Below, one piece after another: positions 23,973 through 31,533 of a DNA stretch of 31,533 bases (position 1 is the stretch's first letter; the number at the start of each line of letters is the position of its first letter). Under the pieces are notes generated by a model. The model worked only from the letters and a program-made list of their open reading frames with translations. It was not told where the DNA came from and searched no databases. Origin of the DNA: a virus; the IMG/VR virus record IMGVR_UViG_3300044971_002050, positions 1-31,533 of that record; one strand, 5' to 3'. The position numbers and the translations under genes were made by a program.

Positions 23973-26900
23973 TTACTCTAATTCTATTATTGTTCCAGAT
24001 AAAACACAACTGTCAATGTCTGTAAACATGATTGTTACGATACCTCTTGGACCAATTTTAACACGAGATACATCTGTATTTATTCCCGCAATATATGACG
24101 TTGTTATAGCTCCACAATTAATATTAACGTTTCCTCTACCGTTATTTACAATCGTGATCACATCACCATCAGTAAATGTTGCTGCTGGAATGTTTATTGT
24201 TGCAAATGTTGAAGATTTAACTTGTTTACCTAAATCATCTCTACCAAGCGTGTGTTCGGTTGATAATGTTATTTTTTGACCACGAAAACCATCGTCTGGA
24301 GCAAGATGAACTTCACCATTTGGTGCAAGAACACCACCACTATAATCAAGAGGTGTGGCAACTGCATAAGTGGATATTATTCCAGAAGATGATATTTTTA
24401 ATATTCTATTAGCATCACCAGGAAGAAAATGAATGTCACCATTCGGTGCAAGAACACCACCATTATAAGCACTTTGTTCCAGCACGTTAAATAAAATTGA
24501 ATAAGTGGATACTACACCAGAAGCAGAAACTTTTTGTCCTCTATTTGCGTTATATGGAGCAAAATGTATGTCACCATTTGAATCAAGAACACCACCATAA
24601 TATGCGCTCGAAGTAGTATATGCTAGTGAATATGTTGACACAACACCCGATGCGGATATTTTTTGCCCTCTATTTGCATCTTGAGGAATAAAATGGATGT
24701 CGCCATTTGGTGCAAGAACACCACCCCAGTATGCAAAACTCGTTGTGTATACCAACGAATAAGTGGATACTACACCAGCCGATGATATTTTTTGTCCTCT
24801 GTTTGCGCTACGGGGAACAAAATGAATATCACCATTAGGTGCAAGAACGCCACCAGCATATGCACGACTCGTTGTGTATACCAACGAATAAGTGGATACT
24901 ACACCAGCCGATGATACTTTTTGTCCTCTATTGGCAAGAAAAGGAACAAAATGTATATCACCATTCTGTGCAAGAACACCACCAGAATATGACCCACCAG
25001 TTGTATATACTAACGAATATGTTGATACCACACCGGCTGTAGATACTTTTTGTCCAACTGGCGCATTAAACGCAACAAAATGAACATCACCATTTGGATC
25101 AAGAACACCACCAGAATAAACTGCTGGAGTTGTACTAGTGTATACTAGTGCATATGTTGAAACTATATCAGAGTAAACGAATGCATTTGCTTTTGGTATA
25201 TTTCTGAAACCTACTGTAAAGGATTCATTTGGAATAGTTACAGTCACATTTGCAGTCAATGTGTTTGGTGTTAGATTTGCGGTATTTGCTCCTGTTCCAC
25301 CAATAGGATTTTTGATTATGATAGAATCTTGTCCAGCAGCAACTTCAGTTTTTATACCTTCAGTCGATCTTATTGTAAGATTAGCGAAATCATATGAATA
25401 TGTCTTTGATAAGTCTAATTTTAATCCAAAACTACTGGAATATGGAACTGGAATTAGTTCTTTATTTGTATTTAAAACTCCGCCAAAAAATCCACTGGCA
25501 GCGATAGATGGTAATGCATACGTTAAAACAATACCGTCAGATGTTATTTTTTGTCCTCTGTTAGCATTAAAAGGCACAAAATGTATATCTCCATTTGGTG
25601 CAAGAACACCATCAACATAAGCATTAGTTACCGTATACAGCAATGAATAAGTAGATACCACACCAGCAGATGATACTTTTTGTCCTACTCTAGCACTAAG
25701 AGGAATAAAATGAATATCACCATTGGGTGCAAGAACACCACCTGCATAAGCGCCTAAAACAGTGGTATATACCAAAGAATAAGTTGTGACAACGCCGCTA
25801 GATGATATTTTTTGTCCTACTATTGCTCTATTAGGAACAAAGTGAATGTCACCATTTTGTGCAAGAACACCACCTTGATAAGCGGAAGAAGTTGTATATA
25901 CTAATGAATAAGTTGAAACTACACCAGCGGAAGAGATTTTTTGTCCAACTCTTGCAAAATTAGGAACAAAGTAAATTTCTTCATTAGTTGCTAGAACACC
26001 ACCTGCATAAGCACTTGTGGTAGTATATGCTAATGAGTAAGTCGATACAACACCAGCAGAAGATATTTTTTGTCCAACTCTTGAACTATTGGGAACAAAG
26101 TGAATGTCTCCATTAGTTGCTAGAACACCACCATTATGAATACCAGAAGCCGCAGATGTTGTATAAGCTAACGAATATGTTGATACTACACCAGCAGCAG
26201 ATATCTTTTGTCCTATATCAGCTTGAAGAGGTACAAAATGCACATCACCATTAGGTGCAAGAACACCACCGCCATAAGACTGGCCAAAAAATCGAGTATA
26301 GACCAATGAATAAGTTGAAAATGCAGGTGTAGCAGTTACCAATCCGCCATTGTTTGCATCTAATGAATTATTAGCACGAATGAATGCTGAATTCGATTGT
26401 GTTAACACAACATTTGCGTATGCAAATTGAGAATTGGCAGCAGCAAATGATAAATTGGCTTGAGGAAACGTTACATTTGCTTGAACAAATGCAGCATTAC
26501 TCAAAGCAAATGCAGCATTCGATTGTATAAACTGTGAATTTGTATAATCAAATGCCGTATTAACTTTAATAAAACTAGAATTGGCATGATTAAATGAAGA
26601 ATTTACATGATTATATGCAGCATTGGATTGTATAAATTGGCTATTTGCGTGATTATAAACTGCATTAGATTGTATGAATGCAGAATTGGAACGAACAAAT
26701 GCGGAGTTAGATTTTACAAATTCTGCGTTTGCATGATTAAAGGATGAATTTGTATGATTATATGCAGAATTTGATTGAACGAAAGTAGAGTTTGCATGTA
26801 TAAATTGTGCATTTGCCTGATCATATACACTTATTGCTTCATCTAAATTGTTAAAAACAAAAATCGTATCAGCGTAAAGAGTATTGGCTGTTAGTTTTCT

Positions 26901-27167
26901 TCCAACGGTTAAATCTAATTCAACCGATGCATTGCTTTTTCCAAAATAAGAATTAGCAATATTGCCCGTGTTTGCCCTCAGTGTATTAATGTTCGCATGT
27001 GTTCGAACATTAATTGAAGATTGATTACCTTCAATTGAGATTGAAGAGTTTGCTAAAAATCCACCGTAAGTATTGTTGGTAAGATTATTAGCAACAGCAA
27101 TTAATCCGGAAGTTGTTGACAACCACTCTTCAAAAGTGTTTGCGGATGTAAGTTGGTCTATTTTCAC
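23973..27167 (-). CDS. AN-repeat fibre with two inserted seven-blade arrays (1064 aa)
   Basis: The start is GTG at 27167, one base after the stop of the 73-aa gene. Order: N-terminal domain shared with the 441-aa protein (1-116, MKIDQLTSANTFEEWLSTTS, RTHANINTLRANT, LDLTVGRKLT); AN-heptad array (117-270) with the IRANNSLDANNGG cap; propeller array 1 (282-586); backbone segment with TLTANVTVTIPNESFTVGFR (636-655); propeller array 2 (667-969); and C-terminal LGRDDLGKQVKSSTFATINI to GPRGIVTIMFTDIDSCVLSG. Both arrays have exactly seven units. The two insertion sites correspond to points that are continuous in the 441-aa paralogue. Probably an adhesin with a helical stalk and two ligand-binding propellers. 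Confidence 0.78.
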   Translation of the reverse strand: MKIDQLTSANTFEEWLSTTSGLIAVANNLTNNTYGGFLANSSISIEGNQSSINVRTHANINTLRANTGNIANSYFGKSNASVELDLTVGRKLTANTLYADTIFVFNNLDEAISVYDQANAQFIHANSTFVQSNSAYNHTNSSFNHANAEFVKSNSAFVRSNSAFIQSNAVYNHANSQFIQSNAAYNHVNSSFNHANSSFIKVNTAFDYTNSQFIQSNAAFALSNAAFVQANVTFPQANLSFAAANSQFAYANVVLTQSNSAFIRANNSLDANNGGLVTATPAFSTYSLVYTRFFGQSYGGGVLAPNGDVHFVPLQADIGQKISAAGVVSTYSLAYTTSAASGIHNGGVLATNGDIHFVPNSSRVGQKISSAGVVSTYSLAYTTTSAYAGGVLATNEEIYFVPNFARVGQKISSAGVVSTYSLVYTTSSAYQGGVLAQNGDIHFVPNRAIVGQKISSSGVVTTYSLVYTTVLGAYAGGVLAPNGDIHFIPLSARVGQKVSSAGVVSTYSLLYTVTNAYVDGVLAPNGDIHFVPFNANRGQKITSDGIVLTYALPSIAASGFFGGVLNTNKELIPVPYSSSFGLKLDLSKTYSYDFANLTIRSTEGIKTEVAAGQDSIIIKNPIGGTGANTANLTPNTLTANVTVTIPNESFTVGFRNIPKANAFVYSDIVSTYALVYTSTTPAVYSGGVLDPNGDVHFVAFNAPVGQKVSTAGVVSTYSLVYTTGGSYSGGVLAQNGDIHFVPFLANRGQKVSSAGVVSTYSLVYTTSRAYAGGVLAPNGDIHFVPRSANRGQKISSAGVVSTYSLVYTTSFAYWGGVLAPNGDIHFIPQDANRGQKISASGVVSTYSLAYTTSSAYYGGVLDSNGDIHFAPYNANRGQKVSASGVVSTYSILFNVLEQSAYNGGVLAPNGDIHFLPGDANRILKISSSGIISTYAVATPLDYSGGVLAPNGEVHLAPDDGFRGQKITLSTEHTLGRDDLGKQVKSSTFATINIPAATFTDGDVITIVNNGRGNVNINCGAITTSYIAGINTDVSRVKIGPRGIVTIMFTDIDSCVLSGTIIELE
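24261..25169 (-). repeat. Second seven-blade array of the 1064-aa fibre
   Basis: Exactly seven units from IVSTYALVYTSTTPAVYSGG to GEVHLAPDDGFRGQKI. It includes two neighbouring units with 50 identical bases (start points 129 bases apart), and one unit nearly identical in DNA to a unit of the 473-aa gene. Confidence 0.9.
25410..26324 (-). repeat. First seven-blade array of the 1064-aa fibre
   Basis: Exactly seven units, from FSTYSLVYTRFFGQSYGGGV to a degenerate last unit (TYALPSIAASGFFGGVLNTN). It is flanked by backbone segments continuous in the 441-aa paralogue. Confidence 0.9.
26355..26819 (-). repeat. AN heptad array of the 1064-aa fibre
   Basis: About 22 heptads, with more Ser and Gln variants (FVQSNSAYNHTNSSFNHAN) than in the other arrays. 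It ends in the cap IRANNSLDANNGG, which is shared with the 441-aa protein and nearly so with the 1620-aa fibre. Confidence 0.75.
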
Positions 27168-27168
27168 T

Positions 27169-27390
27169 TTATGACTTTGCTACAAGTTGACGCAGAAGAT
27201 TTTTTATTTCAGATACATCCTCTTCTAATTTATTTACTTTATTTTCCATTTCTTCTTTTTTTCGCATCTCTTTTAAACGCAATTCTCGTTCGGCGTAATA
27301 AGTTTTAAGCTCCTCAACGTTAACGTTGAGGAGCGCATTACTTTCCGTATCACGATAAAAGTTTTTATTATCTTTAATTTGAACGTACAT
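27169..27390 (-). CDS. Small coiled-coil protein (73 aa)
   Basis: I take the ATG at 27390 (MYVQIKDNKNFYRDTESNAL). The upstream extension of the frame runs back inside the DUF4815 gene and is non-biological in composition. The C-terminal 40 residues are a charged heptad-like helix (ERELRLKEMRKKEEMENKVN, then KLEEDVSEIKNLLRQLV), predicted to be a coiled coil. No function is known, although short proteins with this layout recur in T4-like aquatic phages. It starts one base after the stop of the DUF4815 gene. It carries a 26-bp perfect palindrome (27309-27334). Confidence 0.75.
   Translation of the reverse strand: MYVQIKDNKNFYRDTESNALLNVNVEELKTYYAERELRLKEMRKKEEMENKVNKLEEDVSEIKNLLRQLVAKS
27309..27334. 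repeat. 26-bp perfect palindrome within the small coiled-coil gene
   Basis: GCTCCTCAACGTT is followed directly by its exact complement AACGTTGAGGAGC. As RNA it can fold into an 11-bp stem with a TTAA loop. On the minus strand the following bases are TTAAAACTTATT, only partly T-rich, so a weak attenuator or processing site is possible. Confidence 0.7.
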
Positions 27391-27391
27391 A

Positions 27392-30300
27392 TTATGTAGT
27401 AGATGCAGGTAAAGCAACAACACGCAACTGTGAAATTTTAGGAACATTAACAGTGCTTGTTCCATACATAACCACTTTGATTGCAAATAATGAGAAATCT
27501 GTGTATGGATCAATGCTTCCGTTAGCAGACAAATACGAAACCTTATTATCAAATTCGCCTGTACCATAGGTACCTGGAGCGTAGATAGCTTCAAAGAAAT
27601 CGTTTTTAGCCGTAGAAGTCACGTTTAAAGTGTCTGAAAATTCAGTCATCAATTGATAGTTATTGTCATCAAAGCTTGCACTATCTGAATCTGATAGTAG
27701 TTTGTAATACACTAAAATTCCAGAACCTGGTGGACGATAGACATCCATGTAAACACGCAAATCACCCGCTTCAAAACCAGAAGCAAGTTTCACACGCTTG
27801 GTAATATAACGAATGTTTGAATTACCACCAGAAGATTTATCTTCACCATTATAAACAGCCGTTGCACCAGAACCACCTCCACCAGTAATTTGTAATATAG
27901 GAGAAGTCAAATATCCAGTTCCAGCATTTGTTAATTCAATTCGAGTAATTTTATCTCCATCAGTTACTGCTCTTGCAGCACCACCCGCACCTTGACCAAC
28001 GGCACCATCTGGATAACTAAAGATAACACTGCCATTCGTTGTGTATCCAGAGCCTTGATTTACAATAATGAATCCTGTGTTTTGCAATTCCATATTGTTA
28101 ATCTTATTTTCAATAGTCAACAAATTCAAACGAGAGATATCAATCATAGGAGAAATATCTGAATTTGTTGTTGAAAGTGTTGCTCTTAATTGGAATGATG
28201 TGTTTCCAATAGTTTTACTCAGAATTCTTCTGCCATATCCATCAACACAATCATAATCCAAATTAGGAATAATTGGTAAAAATGGTTGAGAATCTCCAGA
28301 CTCTGGTTGAGCAATAAAGTCATAAGAAATATTTGTATTCAATACAGTTGCATCAGTAGACATAAAATTCAATGTATCGAATACTGTATTAGAAGAATAT
28401 CCAGAAAGGTCAGCTTCAAAGAATGCTTGTCCAGAATTTTGTGAGAATACTCTTTTTTGAATACTGAACATGATATCCAATTCTTGGTCTGCGGTCCATG
28501 TAGAACCATTTTGAGATAAGAATAGTGAACCCGTATATGGTTGTTCAGAGATTTTTACGCTGGTACGGATGTCTGTACCACCAATCTGTGCAACATAACA
28601 TTCATAACCATTACTATTTGAAACCAGAACAAACGAATGCTCTCCAGGTAACAAGAGAACGGGTACATCAAATTTAAATTCTGTATATTTGTTTGCATCA
28701 CCCAAATCTGGAATATCTGTTATATTAACTTCGTCTGGAGTTAATGTTTTTTCAGCATATGGGTAAATCACAGCAGATGATGGGTAACCATTATTAACTG
28801 GTCGAATCTGACATGTAACAGGTTCACTCACATCTTTTGTTTTGAAACAAACACGCACAGAATCAATCACAATACCTTGTGGATATTGATTTGGATTAAT
28901 TAAAAATGTCTGTGCAAGTGGGTCATAATAACCAATGACAACGTTATTTTTTGTTGTTGTATTAGTTACTGATTTTACCGAAGTTACCGTATCTGTAGTT
29001 TGTTCCGTAACAGAAGTTTGTGTTGATGTTGGTACAAAAACTGTAACAATTTGTTCTTGTTTAGTATCAACTTGACCCTGTGAATAGAACTTAGCATTGC
29101 CGTTGGTTCTTGAATTTTCGATATTGTTAAACTCGTCATCAATCAAACGAAGAACTTTTTCACCTGTTCTGTAAACATCAGCAGGCATAAAGAACACTGC
29201 CGCACATGCACCTTCTTTAGTTGTTTCTAGTGTTCCAATAGTATAAACAGAAGTTGAATCTGGATTTGTTTTCCAAGTTCCATCAATATCTGCAACACCA
29301 GTGCCAAAGGTATAATTGCTAATTGTTGCAGATTGTCCTTTACCTTTTCCAGCAATAATACGAATTGTCTTGCCGACATAATCTGTTGCATTTGATGCAC
29401 CACCCACACTGTGTGCAAGTGAAATTGTTGTTGCGCCACCAGCACGTGCGATACCTGATTGATGAATCCAATTTGTGGTTCTATAAACTTGACCAGTAAC
29501 ATCACCTTTAATCCAAATGCCATCTGGTGTACACTGTATCCATGAACCGAATGTTGGTTCTGGAGTGATGCTCACAATAAATGCATTTTTGCTAGAAGTT
29601 AAAACAACTTTACCAGTACCAATCTGTATATCAGTATCTTTTAAACCACTTGTATCGGATACTTTATAAAAAGTTACAGTTTCAGCATCAGCAATTGTTG
29701 TTTTATATTTTAATTTATTTTGAGTCATTTCAAAACGATTTATTTTTGCAATATTATCGTTTACGTTTACGTTATCAAAGAATGCATTTAGTGTTGTAAA
29801 TGGTTTAAACTTTGTACCAAGAATTAAAATATTCTTTTCTCTCATGTATTGTACAACACTAACATCAACTAAACGGTCTCCAAAAGATTCTGTTAATTGT
29901 TTTGGTGTAATTGTTGTAACTAGATTGGTACGAGTTTTTTCTAAAGTTTGTGTTTCTAGATAGTTTGTAGTTGTGATATAATCAACATCACCTTTAATCG
30001 CAGCTCCTGTTCCACCCGCAACAGATGACGCTTTTCCCGTTTTTTCAAACTGGGCACTAGCCTCTGCTGCATATTTACCAGATGCGCTTGTAACATCAAT
30101 TTTAGTTGATTTATCTAATACTTGTTTTGAAACACCAATAACCTCTGTATTCCAATAACCATACGATGTAAACTCCATTGCTGACCATGCATCTGCTGCT
30201 TCTTGGCCACCAGAAAGATCAATGTTTTGAGATTCTAAACGAGTTTCTGAGCGCCAAACATCAGATGGTGGATCAAGCTTAACTGTTCCAATATAATTAA

Positions 30301-31533
30301 CAATGTTGAACGGATTAATGTTCATCGTCTTCGATGCTCTATTTTGCGAAACAAACGTAGTGTTTGAAGAAGACAACAGCAACAATGGACCATTAATTTC
30401 AATATTTTGATTTGAAATAGAATTGTTTGAGAATATTGTTGTAGAATTTAAATTGAATGAACCTCTACACAAACGAGATACAATATCGATTGCAGCATCA
30501 AAATCTGGCTGTGTGATTGCAGCGGCAGCTTTGTCAACAAATGAATCAACAAATACTCCATTTTTTGGTCTTGATAAACCAACAGAATCACGAACCGTTC
30601 TATCATTCTTATTAATTGTGGCTAATTCGGCAATTGATAGTGATGTATACAATTCAAGATTCGAAATTCTTTTGTCCAATCTCGCAATATCTCTCATTGT
30701 ATAGCGTCTATGATTGAATGTCTGAATTGTAGCCGAATTTGTAAATGTTGTGTATGGTGGATATGACAAAACATACAATGTCATAGAATCGGTTGGTTCT
30801 ATAGGAACCACAGGATTAATCGCAGGTATACCCTGTAATACCTGAAACTCTCTGCTCTTATTTAAGACAACCCTATCAATTCTTGGTAAGTAATATTCAT
30901 AATCAGTAATAATATCTAATCCTGGCTCGGCAATCTGTGGACCAAGAACGGCTTCATCAACATTCAATACAAAGTTATTTGCTCTATATGTTGAAGTAGC
31001 ATCAGCACGAACTGGTCTAAAATCTAGATAATCTTTTAAAGGTATTTTCGCTCCATCTTGTGTAGTGAAAATAGGAACCAATCCATAATCAAGACCTTGT
31101 CCACCCTTCTCTTGTGATCCCAATCTTGTGTATGAATCAATATCAAAATATCCTGAGCCGTTTGATGTGAATCTGTTATAACGAACAACAAGAGGTCCAA
31201 TTGGAGCATTTTGACCAGGTTTTAAAGTAATTGATGCCCATTCATAATAAGAATCTTTTTGGCCAGTATTCAATACATAACGGCTTGTTACATTAGATGC
31301 CTCTGTCAGAGAATTGTAAACGGATGTTGAAACGTTTGAGCCATTTAAATCAAAAATAGCATTAATAGAATGAACATCTGTTACATACAAATATTGTGGT
31401 GCACCAGGTTTTCTTTCAACAATATTTTGATTAATGATTGTTTGTCCATCATATGGTGCAATATTTGCATTGGTATTACCTGAAGCATTAGTACCAAAAA
31501 CGCTAATATAAGTTCCTAAACCAAGACCCCAAG
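27392..31533 (-). CDS. Large virion protein with DUF4815-like domain (C-terminal 1379 aa; runs off window)
   Basis: A structural protein typical of T4-like aquatic phages. The frame is open to the right edge, so the true start is outside. The TTG at 31390 is not a convincing start, because the codons before it continue the protein (GAPQYLYVTDV). DUF4815-like features, numbered from that TTG, are LKDYLDFRPVRADATSTYRA, the helix RRYTMRDIARLDKRISNLEL (229-248) and the SLVQ-poor beta-rich middle. Near the C-terminus two glycine-rich segments (NQGSGYTTNG and LQITGGGGSGATAVYNG) look like a repeated beta motif. The end PKISQLRVVALPASTT is typical of the family. Probably a baseplate or tail-associated protein; the exact virion position is unknown. 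Confidence 0.8.
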   Translation of the reverse strand, partial: WGLGLGTYISVFGTNASGNTNANIAPYDGQTIINQNIVERKPGAPQYLYVTDVHSINAIFDLNGSNVSTSVYNSLTEASNVTSRYVLNTGQKDSYYEWASITLKPGQNAPIGPLVVRYNRFTSNGSGYFDIDSYTRLGSQEKGGQGLDYGLVPIFTTQDGAKIPLKDYLDFRPVRADATSTYRANNFVLNVDEAVLGPQIAEPGLDIITDYEYYLPRIDRVVLNKSREFQVLQGIPAINPVVPIEPTDSMTLYVLSYPPYTTFTNSATIQTFNHRRYTMRDIARLDKRISNLELYTSLSIAELATINKNDRTVRDSVGLSRPKNGVFVDSFVDKAAAAITQPDFDAAIDIVSRLCRGSFNLNSTTIFSNNSISNQNIEINGPLLLLSSSNTTFVSQNRASKTMNINPFNIVNYIGTVKLDPPSDVWRSETRLESQNIDLSGGQEAADAWSAMEFTSYGYWNTEVIGVSKQVLDKSTKIDVTSASGKYAAEASAQFEKTGKASSVAGGTGAAIKGDVDYITTTNYLETQTLEKTRTNLVTTITPKQLTESFGDRLVDVSVVQYMREKNILILGTKFKPFTTLNAFFDNVNVNDNIAKINRFEMTQNKLKYKTTIADAETVTFYKVSDTSGLKDTDIQIGTGKVVLTSSKNAFIVSITPEPTFGSWIQCTPDGIWIKGDVTGQVYRTTNWIHQSGIARAGGATTISLAHSVGGASNATDYVGKTIRIIAGKGKGQSATISNYTFGTGVADIDGTWKTNPDSTSVYTIGTLETTKEGACAAVFFMPADVYRTGEKVLRLIDDEFNNIENSRTNGNAKFYSQGQVDTKQEQIVTVFVPTSTQTSVTEQTTDTVTSVKSVTNTTTKNNVVIGYYDPLAQTFLINPNQYPQGIVIDSVRVCFKTKDVSEPVTCQIRPVNNGYPSSAVIYPYAEKTLTPDEVNITDIPDLGDANKYTEFKFDVPVLLLPGEHSFVLVSNSNGYECYVAQIGGTDIRTSVKISEQPYTGSLFLSQNGSTWTADQELDIMFSIQKRVFSQNSGQAFFEADLSGYSSNTVFDTLNFMSTDATVLNTNISYDFIAQPESGDSQPFLPIIPNLDYDCVDGYGRRILSKTIGNTSFQLRATLSTTNSDISPMIDISRLNLLTIENKINNMELQNTGFIIVNQGSGYTTNGSVIFSYPDGAVGQGAGGAARAVTDGDKITRIELTNAGTGYLTSPILQITGGGGSGATAVYNGEDKSSGGNSNIRYITKRVKLASGFEAGDLRVYMDVYRPPGSGILVYYKLLSDSDSASFDDNNYQLMTEFSDTLNVTSTAKNDFFEAIYAPGTYGTGEFDNKVSYLSANGSIDPYTDFSLFAIKVVMYGTSTVNVPKISQLRVVALPASTT

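Noticed and set aside
9158-26324. Diversity-generating retroelement acting on the fibre tip or blades
   Set aside because: No reverse transcriptase gene and no template repeat with adenine-specific differences is visible in the window; differences between blades are of all types. Elements outside the window cannot be excluded.
9158-27167. CRISPR-like periodic DNA repeats
   Set aside because: The periodicity (21, 42 and about 129 bases) is in frame within long open reading frames and follows protein repeats; there are no spacers.
27391-27594. 68-residue N-terminal extension of the 73-aa protein
   Set aside because: It lies wholly inside the end of the DUF4815 gene in another frame, is Leu/His-rich and unlike a real protein; the ATG at 27390 follows that gene's stop directly.
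240-30704. Plus-strand open frames of 60-123 codons (for example 12399-12767, 24839-25042, 18944-19315)
   Set aside because: All lie opposite secure minus-strand genes, many are produced by repeat shadows, their residue composition is unnatural, and none has a sensible ribosome site or context.
27392-31390. Start of the DUF4815 protein at 31390
   Set aside because: The codon is TTG and the frame continues upstream to the window edge with plausible protein sequence, so the gene is treated as truncated.

Overview
This AT-rich window is a late structural block of a T4-superfamily myovirus (contractile tail). It most resembles the cyanophage/pelagiphage-like branch found in aquatic bacteria. Every convincing gene lies on the minus strand, so transcription runs from right to left. 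Genes are packed with spacings or overlaps of a few bases. The morphogenesis genes are in the canonical T4 order gp13-gp14-gp15-gp16-gp17-gp18-gp19-gp20. The host cannot be determined from the sequence, and no integrase, tRNA, rRNA or CRISPR array was seen.

Right part (27.2-31.5 kb): the visible part of a DUF4815-type virion protein that runs off the right edge, followed by a 73-aa coiled-coil protein carrying a 26-bp perfect palindrome. Middle (9.2-27.2 kb): an adhesin/tail-fibre island of about 18 kb with five repeat-rich proteins (1064, 441, 823, 770 and 473 aa). Next come a fused glycosyltransferase-methyltransferase, three small proteins, a small 84-aa structural protein and a 1620-aa fibre. 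The fibre contains heptad 'AN' repeats, a YadA-head-like repeat block and a collar-type tip, and a fibre-assembly-chaperone-like gene follows it. Left part (1-8.7 kb): a small four-cysteine protein, neck and tail-completion genes gp13/14/15, small terminase gp16, a Dps-type ferritin, large terminase gp17, sheath gp18, tube gp19, a terminator, and the N-terminal 223 residues of the gp20 portal.

The most striking observation is in the island. Four adhesins carry seven arrays of a repeat of about 43 residues (STYSL.YT..AY.GGVLAPNGDIHFVP..A..GQKIS..G), and each array contains exactly seven copies. That is the number expected for a closed seven-bladed beta-propeller, giving 49 blades in all. Comparison of paralogues shows where the arrays sit. 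The 1064-aa protein is the 441-aa protein with two whole arrays inserted. The 770- and 823-aa proteins carry an array inside an N-terminal domain that is uninterrupted in the 473-aa protein. Near-identical blade DNA is shared between genes 7.5 kb apart, which points to recent recombination. The set looks like a modular receptor-binding repertoire, although function is inferred.

Other points are a Dps gene wedged between the two terminase genes, and a 14-bp hairpin that pairs the Shine-Dalgarno of a late gene with a late-promoter-like motif in its loop. The latter resembles the known T4 gene e/soc/49 arrangement.
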